10,260 nucleotides of DNA, from contig KV908496.1 of the NCBI GenBank assembly GCA_002005505.1, forward strand, positions 346,817 through 357,076. The letters run 5' to 3'. The notes under the pieces were generated by a model. That model did not search any database and was not told the DNA's origin. It worked only from the letters and a program-made list of their open reading frames with translations. This DNA comes from Botryococcus braunii (lineage: Eukaryota; Chlorophyta; Trebouxiophyceae). The first letter of the stretch is position 1. Each line of letters begins with the position of its first letter. The translations under genes and the position numbers were made by a program. Positions 1-4,444 of this stretch are shown in pieces.

Positions 1-1
1 A

Positions 2-367
2 AGTAAAAAGCAATCTGCTGTTGCCACTTCAACAGTGGAGGCTGAATTCATGGCAGCAAGTGCTGTTGTGAAGGAAGCAAATTGGCTGAGAGGTTTCCTG
101 GAGGAAATTGGAGTGTTACCGTGGATAGTGAAGATTCATTGTGACAACCAAGGGTGTATAAACCACCTGAGGAATCCGGTGTACTCCAAACACACAAAGC
201 ATATTGCAATTAGCTGTCATTTCGCACGTGAAGCTATTGCAAAGGGGCAGGTTGAATTCAAGTACATTCAATCTGCTAGAAATGTGGCTGACATTTTTAC
301 CAAACCACTAGTTAGACAAGTGTTTCTGGGACATCGTAACTCACTGGGACTGGCCAAGTTTCTGTGA
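2..367 (+). CDS. pol: Copia pol, RNase H C-terminal fragment (element A)
   Basis: This is the C-terminus of a copia Gag-Pol polyprotein, the RNase H that removes template RNA during reverse transcription. The frame is open from base 2 and stops at TGA 365-367, so the true N-terminus is outside the window. Visible family signatures are SKKQSAVATST followed by EAEF (with a catalytic acidic residue), CDNQGC with its conserved Asp, the SKHTKHI box with its histidines, and the C-terminal NVADIFTKPL motif. All are standard for Ty1/copia RNase H. No stop or frameshift interrupts the fragment. It is followed directly by a polypurine tract and LTR, which confirms that this is the end of pol. The corresponding stretch of element B is similar along its full length. 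The fragment alone is not functional; it may end a full-length element extending to the left. Confidence 0.93.
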   Translation, partial: SKKQSAVATSTVEAEFMAASAVVKEANWLRGFLEEIGVLPWIVKIHCDNQGCINHLRNPVYSKHTKHIAISCHFAREAIAKGQVEFKYIQSARNVADIFTKPLVRQVFLGHRNSLGLAKFL

Positions 368-370
368 GGT

Positions 371-385
371 AAAGGCAAGGGGAAG
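371..385 (+). promoter_or_regulatory. Polypurine tract of element A
   Basis: AAAGGCAAGGGGAAG lies directly before the TG of the 3' LTR. This is where plus-strand DNA priming starts in LTR retroelements. Element B has a near-identical tract ending CAAGGGGAAG at the same place. Confidence 0.85.
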
Positions 386-472
386 TGTTGTGTTAATTAA
401 TTTTATGCCTTTCCCTCAGAGGAGTAATAATGGCAAGTCTCCGTATGAAGACAATACCAATTAGGAAAGAGA

Positions 473-493
473 GGCAGAACCCTGAGTTCTGCC
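473..493. promoter_or_regulatory. Inverted repeat in U3 of element A
   Basis: GGCAGAAC and GTTCTGCC form perfect 8-bp arms around a 5-base centre. The same arms occur in the U3 of element B within a longer perfect palindrome. A palindromic site for a dimeric DNA-binding protein is an inference. Confidence 0.5.
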
Positions 494-588
494 AGGCAAT
501 ACATGCATTTGAACGAAGACTATCATAACGCAAGTTACAGACACGTTTGTAGAAAGGAGGCATATGGGGCAAGCACGGATAGGGAAGG

Positions 589-731
589 CACTTGGTTGGA
601 ACTATAGTGGCACTCCGGGTGTCTATCAATCAGTTGCTAACCAGTCCTTGACTTGTATATGTCCGTGCCTACTTAACAACGCACAAGTAGGAGGACATCG
701 TCTAACACCCTCCGTGCCGCCACCATGCAGG
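589..731 (+). repeat. LTR module, copy 1 (element A)
   Basis: This 143-bp segment is repeated without any difference at 910-1052. It starts CACTTGGTTGG and ends CCATGCAGG. It holds a hairpin with stems ATGTCC/GGACAT (659-664 and 693-698) and CCTACTT/AAGTAGG (668-674 and 685-691) around a 10-base loop, a smaller GGCAC/GTGTC hairpin, and the motif CAGTTGC shared with B and C. The following base makes CAG|GTGACT, a possible splice donor. Its start is 28 bp after the start of the TATA-like box, so it probably begins near the transcription start. Confidence 0.9.
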
Positions 732-909
732 TGACTTAATCCTTATTGTATTCCTGGATTTAGCACTCAGATGAACATTGTTAGAACATGTTAGACATAT
801 AGAGTTGAGTTTAGCTCATCGGACAAAGTAATGAACACGACCTGGGTGAGAGCAGGTTAGGCGTGTTTGAACTGCGTCACCTTGTTAGGAGAGATGAGAG
901 ATATTGTAA

Positions 910-1052
910 CACTTGGTTGGAACTATAGTGGCACTCCGGGTGTCTATCAATCAGTTGCTAACCAGTCCTTGACTTGTATATGTCCGTGCCTACTTAACAA
1001 CGCACAAGTAGGAGGACATCGTCTAACACCCTCCGTGCCGCCACCATGCAGG
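910..1052 (+). repeat. LTR module, copy 2 (element A)
   Basis: Identical to 589-731 at an offset of 321 bp. It starts after TGTAA (905-909) and is followed by the 24-base LTR tail, which has GCCCAGAAT in common with element B. Unlike copy 1 it continues CAG|GATACG, so it has no GT donor. Confidence 0.9.
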
Positions 1053-1077
1053 ATACGCCAAGCCCAGAATATTTCAA

Positions 1078-1118
1078 GGGGTGTGTGCGTGTGTGTGCGT
1101 GCGTGTGCGTGTGTACTG
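1078..1118. repeat. Short GT/GC-rich simple repeat
   Basis: An imperfect (GT)n tract with GC interruptions starts just after the LTR of element A. The element may have inserted at the edge of an existing microsatellite. No coding potential. Confidence 0.8.
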
Positions 1119-1144
1119 AATATGATTCTAGAGGGATATATGTT

Positions 1145-1308
1145 GAGAGTTTTAATTGCAGATCAACTTCAAAGTACCTCAGGTTCAAGGGAAGCCCCTG
1201 TCTGAAGTGTCAGAGCGTTTCCTGTCGAGAGTTTTAATTGCAGATCAGCTTCAAAGTACCTCAGGTTCAAGGGGCGCCCCTGTCTTAAGTGTCAGAACGT
1301 TTCCTTAC
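1145..1308. repeat. Two-copy tandem repeat, 82-bp unit
   Basis: Units at 1145-1226 and 1227-1308 both begin GAGAGTTTTAATTGCAGATC and run through CAAAGTACCTCAGGTTCAAG to AACGTTTCC or AGCGTTTCC, with only a handful of differences. The second unit contains the 12-base palindrome AGGGGCGCCCCT. The unit length is not a multiple of three, so the open frames crossing it are not maintained coding sequence. Function unknown. Confidence 0.85.
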
Positions 1309-1616
1309 CAAGGAAAGCAGTTCTTCAGTGCAACTATAGGGCATGGTTCCACTGTCTACTGGCATGGCAGGGGCATCCCTCACCAATGGCTAGGGTATTT
1401 GGGTGCACCTTGCTTCCTGGTTTTTGGTTTCAGTTTAGCTTCAGATCAGCTGATTGCATGGCTAATTATAGATTAGCCGGGCTTTGTTCATTTCACAAAC
1501 ACACGTTATTCAGTTCAGTATGACAATGGGTCATACTGGTACCTTCATCGGTACCGAAGCGTTGCTGTCTGGGGAAACTCTGGATTATTGCCTTAATTTT
1601 TCCCCTTGCCTTTGGC
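1309..1616. other. Non-coding stretch without recognisable features
   Basis: I see no credible ORF, RNA gene or element end here. There is a close pair of GGTACC sites around 1539-1556, which is minor. It is probably host intergenic DNA or decayed repeat. Confidence 0.5.
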
Positions 1617-1645
1617 CCTTCCTCCCCCCCCCCCTTTCCCTTTTT
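1617..1645 (+). repeat. Polypyrimidine tract with C11 run
   Basis: A stretch of C and T with 11 consecutive C residues (1624-1634) lies just before the compound microsatellite. It is low-complexity sequence. Confidence 0.85.
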
Positions 1646-1668
1646 CGCGTCCCAGCTCGTGCCTGCAT

Positions 1669-1685
1669 GCGCGCGCGCGTGTGTG

Positions 1686-1751
<66 letters not shown>

Positions 1752-1774
1752 TGGGTGTGGGTGTGGGTGTGTGT

Positions 1775-1855
<81 letters not shown>

Positions 1856-1950
1856 TGTGTCTGTGTCTGTGTCTGTGTCTGTGTCTGTGTCTGTGTCTGT
1901 GTCTGTGTCTGGCTGGCTAGCTGGCTGGCTGCCTGGCTGCCTGGCTGCCT
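1669..1950. repeat. Compound microsatellite (GC)n-(GT)n-(GGGTGT)n-(GT)n-(GTGTCT)n-(GGCT)n
   Basis: A short alternating GC run (about 1669-1679) passes into (GT)n with one T interruption, then a block of GGGTGT units (about 1746-1780), then a long (GT)n, then about ten GTGTCT units (about 1853-1910), and finally GGCT/GCCT units to about 1950. Each block derives from its neighbour by one or two substitutions, as expected from replication slippage. Alternating purine-pyrimidine of this length can adopt Z-DNA (established for such sequences). Long open frames of Cys-Val or His-Thr repeats on either strand are products of the repeat, not genes. Confidence 0.95.
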
Positions 1951-2243
1951 GTTGATTTTGGATTGGATTGGGTGTATCCATATGGGATGCACCTGTGAGG
2001 TGTTTTTGACAGACCTTATGTCAATGGCTTGGCACCCTTGGAGCCGGCCGAGTTGGGAATTGTTGTTGCACGGCGGGCGGTTAAAGTCAAGGAACTTTTA
2101 TACAAATATTGGAGGTCGAAAGCCTTGCAAGACTATGTAACGTTGCAACTCTCAAAAGAGCATTATCAAGCTGCCTGTTACTGGCAGTGTCAGGTTAGGC
2201 AAGGGCCTGATGAGGTTTCTGATACTACACATTGATGCAGATG
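1951..2243. other. Non-coding flank between microsatellite and element C
   Basis: No credible gene. A 68-codon open frame starting at 2029 has no recognisable domain and runs to the LTR boundary. The stretch ends with ...GCAGATG directly before the TGTTGAG start of the element C LTR. Confidence 0.5.
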
Positions 2244-2449
2244 TGTTGAGTTGTGAACATACATTATAGAATGCCTTGTGCTTTAGGTGATCTTCAAATG
2301 TACATTATTAGGATACGGGTCCACTATCCACATAAGGTACCTCAAGACACGTTCGGATGAGGTCTATTTCGAACATAAGGTACAATCTGATTTAGATTAC
2401 GCGTTAGTGTGAAAGGACTATTAAAGCTGCGATCACCGCATAGTCGAGC

Positions 2450-2585
2450 AACTGGTTTGGAAAGATACTGGGCACATAAGGATGCCAGTCTTGTTCATGC
2501 AGTTGCATGTGTCTAAAGAGCAGACAGTCGTCAAGGACTGTAGCTGGAGAGGCACGAACTTACGACCTGTCTGCTTGCTTACAGG
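2450..2585 (+). repeat. LTR module, copy 1 (element C)
   Basis: A 136-bp segment identical to 2782-2917. It starts AACTGGTTTGG, corresponding to ACTTGGTTGG in A and B, and ends TTACAGG followed by TGCGG, giving CAG|GTGCGG. It has a hairpin ACTGGGCA/TGCCAGT near the start (one bulged G), CAGTTGC inside CATGC/GCATG, and a stem ACAGTC/GACTGT (2524-2529 and 2536-2541). Confidence 0.9.
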
Positions 2586-2781
2586 TGCGGTGACTCAGGG
2601 TGTGTATTGGTAATGTGTTCATGTTTGATTGCTTGTTTGTAAGTGAACCATCTTAGTGGACAATCAAGTCTCCCAAACAGCTAAGGGACGGAGTCTTGAT
2701 TGAGTATAGGAAGGTACTTGCTTTCAGCCGTCAGGAGCTTATCCGTGTGTAGATGCTCATCGACAGATCAACATGTAACGG

Positions 2782-2917
2782 AACTGGTTTGGAAAGATAC
2801 TGGGCACATAAGGATGCCAGTCTTGTTCATGCAGTTGCATGTGTCTAAAGAGCAGACAGTCGTCAAGGACTGTAGCTGGAGAGGCACGAACTTACGACCT
2901 GTCTGCTTGCTTACAGG
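2782..2917 (+). repeat. LTR module, copy 2 (element C)
   Basis: Identical to 2450-2585 at an offset of 332 bp. It continues CAG|GATACGCC, the same tail start as in element A, instead of the GT found after copy 1. The 27-base tail then leads to the PBS. Confidence 0.9.
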
Positions 2918-2944
2918 ATACGCCACTGCCCATAACCTTTTACA

Positions 2945-2958
2945 GGTTATGGGCCCAC
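2945..2958 (+). promoter_or_regulatory. Primer-binding site of element C (initiator tRNA-Met half type)
   Basis: GGTTATGGGCCCAC starts directly after the LTR. It is complementary to the anticodon arm of eukaryotic initiator tRNA-Met (GGGCCCATAACC), the position used by Drosophila copia with a 5' half-tRNA primer. Similarity to the antisense of the tRNA D-arm continues downstream (TTCC, GCTG and GCCA blocks at about 2962-2976), so pairing may be longer than the core. Confidence 0.8.
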
Positions 2959-3117
2959 GCCGTTCCAGCTGAGCCAAGGGCAGACAGGAGTGCATGGCAT
3001 CATCGGATGCATCTGTACTGGGTTTTCCACGGACTCGCCTGACGGCAAGAAGAAGTAAAAAAGGAACAACTGGATATTCACTCAGAAGGCCTACCGACAG
3101 AGTCTTCAATATCTTGG
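2959..3117 (+). other. Leader of element C, truncated by insertion of element B
   Basis: This is untranslated leader after the PBS. The only ATG-led frame seen starts at 2994 and stops after 16 codons. The segment ends ATCTTGG, next to the TGTTATAATAG of element B. Confidence 0.6.
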
Positions 3118-3222
3118 TGTTATAATAGTGAAAGAACAATTAGTGACTTTCCCTCAGAAGAGTAATAGTGGCCAGGCTTTTCTAAGGCAGTCACTGTGAA
3201 CAATCTAAGAAGTTGAGTATGG

Positions 3223-3248
3223 ATGGCAGAACTCTAGAGTTCTGCCAT
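3223..3248. promoter_or_regulatory. 26-bp perfect palindrome in U3 of element B
   Basis: Two 13-base arms, ATGGCAGAACTCT and its exact complement, meet without a spacer. The 3' LTR keeps it unchanged at 9817-9842 although neighbouring bases differ, and element A has a shorter version. It lies about 100 bp upstream of the TATA box, so it is a candidate site for a dimeric transcription factor; the factor is unknown. Confidence 0.55.
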
Positions 3249-3313
3249 ATAATTGATCTAGACTGATTCCACTTAGGAGAAAGAGAGTAATGCAATTTGA
3301 CACGTTCTTGCTA

Positions 3314-3349
3314 GAAAGGATATAAGCAGCCGGCATGAAGGGCTCGGCA
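3314..3349 (+). promoter_or_regulatory. Core promoter of element B (TATA box and predicted start)
   Basis: TATAAG at 3321-3326 follows the motif GAAAGGA (3314-3320), which is conserved at the same place in A and C. The first LTR module starts 28 bp after the TATA box, the usual distance to an RNA polymerase II start site. The start site itself is inferred. Confidence 0.6.
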
Positions 3350-3494
3350 CTTGGTTGGGACTGAAAGAGCACTCCGGGTGCTTATCTCTGATCAGTTGCC
3401 ACAAGTGTCAACACATAGTCGGGCTCTGCTTGCTCTCCTACACACAGCAAGAGACCCGACCGAGCTTAACACCCTTCGTGCCGGGACATACAGG
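3349..3494 (+). repeat. LTR module, copy 1 (element B)
   Basis: This 146-bp segment is identical to 3677-3822 and has one mismatch to 9939-10084. Three hairpins can be drawn: AGCAC/GTGCT (3368-3372 and 3378-3382); GTTG..CAAC with inner CAC/GTG (3395-3412); and a long one at 3418-3460 with GTCGGG/CCCGAC, TCT/AGA and CTTGCT/AGCAAG. It contains no ATG. It ends CAG|GTAAAG, a good splice donor. Confidence 0.92.
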
Positions 3495-3499
3495 TAAAG
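3492..3499 (+). promoter_or_regulatory. Candidate splice donor CAG|GTAAAG at end of module copy 1
   Basis: The exon-intron boundary would lie between 3493 and 3494. GT follows copy 1 in all three LTR families but follows copy 2 in none. Using it with the acceptor at 4330 would give a short mRNA whose first ATG is gag. Drosophila copia is known to make a spliced gag mRNA; use of this site is inferred. Confidence 0.4.
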
Positions 3500-3676
3500 T
3501 GCTACATCTTAGTGTGACGTGTATGAACAATTGATTAGGAAGAGGTCTAGATAAGAGTATTAGAATGTTGCCAATGCTTGGCTCATCGAACAATGGTAAT
3601 GCGGACTATCTGTCGATGCGTAGAAGAGGTAGTTTGAATTCCTTGGCGTTGAGAGAGAGCAAGAAGCAATGTAAAG

Positions 3677-3822
3677 ACTTGGTTGGGACTGAAAGAGCAC
3701 TCCGGGTGCTTATCTCTGATCAGTTGCCACAAGTGTCAACACATAGTCGGGCTCTGCTTGCTCTCCTACACACAGCAAGAGACCCGACCGAGCTTAACAC
3801 CCTTCGTGCCGGGACATACAGG
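3677..3822 (+). repeat. LTR module, copy 2 (element B)
   Basis: Identical to copy 1 at an offset of 328 bp. It starts after TGTAAAG and is followed by GAATATTACGCCCAGAAT and the PBS. It probably forms the start of U5 if polyadenylation occurs just after TGTAA in the 3' LTR. Confidence 0.92.
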
Positions 3823-3846
3823 GAATATTACGCCCAGAATTGTTCA

Positions 3847-3860
3847 GGTTATGGGCCCAC
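3847..3860 (+). promoter_or_regulatory. Primer-binding site of element B (initiator tRNA-Met half type)
   Basis: GGTTATGGGCCCAC directly follows the LTR and is complementary to the anticodon arm of initiator tRNA-Met. The first bases can also pair back with GCCCAGAA at the end of the LTR (3832-3839). An ATG within the PBS opens a 10-codon frame ending TGA, upstream of the first long ORF. Confidence 0.85.
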
Positions 3861-3903
3861 CAACTCTTGAGCTGGGCAACTGAAAGTATGTTCCGAGTCT
3901 ACG

Positions 3904-4428
3904 ATGGGACGAACGAAGCAGAGCGGAAGGATGTCGTCCGGCGGTAAAAGACCTTTCATACCCCCACCTCCTTCACCACCTACATACGATAGCCTGAGGC
4001 GAGCTGGAGGAGATACGGGACCGAGAACACCAGAAGAACGAGCATTCCTGGTGAAGGACTTTGTCAGCCGCGCGTATGGACTGGGTAAAGTCGAACAGCC
4101 TCAGTGGTTCAGACGACGATTCTCTGCATACCCAGCCTACAAAGTAACTGCGTGGGAGTGTTCATTCATCAACGCGGATCCAGGCTTCGTCACGCGAGCA
4201 TTATTTGAACGGCATCTACAACAGATCGGAGGACCCAGCAAACCCGAATACTGGGAAGAAAGGGCAGCCTACACAGCAGTGGAGTGTGCTCTCGCCACTC
4301 TTGACGAGGACTTCCTACTTTCCCTTTTAGGCAGCAGAAAAGGATTCAGCCCAGAGGAGTGGTGCACGGACCCAGATAACGGAGACGAAGACGGGGACTC
4401 GCAGCGTTCAGAACCTAACGAAGACTGA
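3904..4428 (+). CDS. Extra ORF upstream of gag (174 aa), function unknown
   Basis: I do not recognise this protein. It starts at ATG 3904 (context CTACGATGG) and stops at TGA 4426-4428, 16 bases before the gag ATG and in a different frame, with a further TGA closing the gag frame upstream. The N-terminus is basic and Ser/Gly-rich. It is followed by a proline run and PPTY (residues 25-28), which fits the PPxY motif known in retroviral Gag for binding WW domains of NEDD4-type ligases. Residues 45-155 look folded, with several Trp, Tyr and Phe and likely helices, and the C-terminus is acidic. No zinc knuckle, protease or transmembrane segment is seen. CpG is frequent here, unlike gag and pol. 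It could be an accessory Gag-like protein or a captured sequence. The intact 174 codons in a frame-broken element are consistent with coding. Confidence 0.6.
   Translation: MGRTKQSGRMSSGGKRPFIPPPPSPPTYDSLRRAGGDTGPRTPEERAFLVKDFVSRAYGLGKVEQPQWFRRRFSAYPAYKVTAWECSFINADPGFVTRALFERHLQQIGGPSKPEYWEERAAYTAVECALATLDEDFLLSLLGSRKGFSPEEWCTDPDNGDEDGDSQRSEPNED
4311..4330 (+). promoter_or_regulatory. Candidate splice acceptor before gag
   Basis: A pyrimidine-rich run ends CCCTTTTAG|GCAGC at 4330. From 4331 to 4444 there is no ATG, so any transcript spliced here would use the gag ATG at 4445 first. It lies inside the extra ORF, so splicing would remove most of that ORF. Predicted from sequence only. Confidence 0.4.
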
Positions 4429-4444
4429 GTGACATTCGAGCAAC

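Larger units (their letters stand above)
2..1076 (+). mobile_element. Element A: 3' end of a Ty1/copia LTR retrotransposon
   Basis: The order is RNase H C-terminus, polypurine tract and complete 3' LTR, the standard 3' end of a copia-superfamily element. The 5' part lies outside the window. The encoded residues are close to the same part of element B (most positions identical, with scattered conservative changes), while the LTRs share only short motifs, so A and B are related but separate families. The reading frame is intact over the visible 366 bases. The flank after the LTR begins AGGGG at 1077; whether this is a target-site duplication cannot be tested without the 5' end. Confidence 0.9.
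386..1076 (+). repeat. 3' LTR of element A (691 bp)
   Basis: It starts TGTTGTGTTA right after the polypurine tract and ends ATTTCA. The 3' end is set by alignment with elements B and C, whose LTRs end TTCA or TACA just before GGTTATGGGCCC. The U3 part holds TTTCCCTCAGA (410-420), also found in element B, and an inverted repeat at 473-493. A conserved GAAAGGA (552-558) precedes a poor TATA-like CATATGG (561-567). Two identical 143-bp modules follow (589-731 and 910-1052), then a tail containing ATACGCC and GCCCAGAAT. GCTCATCG (814-821) in the spacer is shared with B and C. TGTAA (905-909) directly precedes the second module. Confidence 0.85.
2244..2944 (+). repeat. 5' LTR of element C (701 bp)
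   Basis: The 3' end is firm: TTTTACA stands directly before the PBS. The 5' end is inferred from TGTTGAG at 2244, which gives a length close to the LTRs of A (691) and B (729). Inside are GAAAGGA (2411-2417) and TATTAAAG (2419-2426), then module copies at 2450-2585 and 2782-2917. The spacer has GCTCATCG (2755-2762), and TGTAA (2774-2778) precedes copy 2. The last part, GCCCATAACC (2928-2937), is the exact complement of the start of the PBS. Confidence 0.7.
2244..3117 (+). mobile_element. Element C: 5' end of a copia element, interrupted by element B
   Basis: A 5' LTR is followed by a primer-binding site identical in its core to that of element B and by 159 bases of leader. The sequence then breaks at the TG of element B. 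The rest of C should continue after the 3' LTR of B, beyond the window. C shares the LTR layout of A and B (TATA-like box, two modules, GCTCATCG, TGTAA, tail) but little primary sequence, so it is a third family. Confidence 0.75.
3118..3846 (+). repeat. 5' LTR of element B (729 bp)
   Basis: It runs from TGTTATAATAG, matched by the 3' LTR at 9711, to GTTCA directly before the PBS. U3 (about 3118-3348) has TTTCCCTCAGA, a 26-bp palindrome and a TATA box. R probably starts near 3349. Two 146-bp modules (3349-3494 and 3677-3822) flank a 182-bp spacer with GCTCATCG (3581-3588). TGTAA (3670-3674) lies before copy 2. The tail 3823-3846 includes GCCCAGAAT. Confidence 0.9.

Noticed and set aside
867..1205. 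112-codon open frame in the LTR of element A
   Set aside because: It runs through module copy 2 and a GT tract and is not kept in the corresponding positions of B or C.
1156..1476. 106-codon open frame over the 82-bp tandem repeat
   Set aside because: The repeat unit is not a multiple of three, so the two copies are read in different frames. No family features.
1484..2140. Long open frames of Cys-Val, Trp-Val or His-Thr repeats on both strands
   Set aside because: They are translations of the (GT)n compound microsatellite, open in several frames at once, with no domain.
2029..2235. 68-codon frame before element C as a gene
   Set aside because: Short, no motif, no supporting context, ends at the LTR boundary.
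2768..3139. 123-codon minus-strand frame across the LTR of C
   Set aside because: It crosses the LTR end, PBS, leader and the junction with element B, so it cannot be a conserved gene.
589..3822. CRISPR-like array from repeated modules
   Set aside because: Only two copies per LTR, long units, long non-variable spacers and clear LTR context.
3349..3822. Hammerhead ribozyme in the LTR module, as in retrozymes
   Set aside because: The conserved CTGATGA and GAAA core elements are not present in a suitable arrangement.
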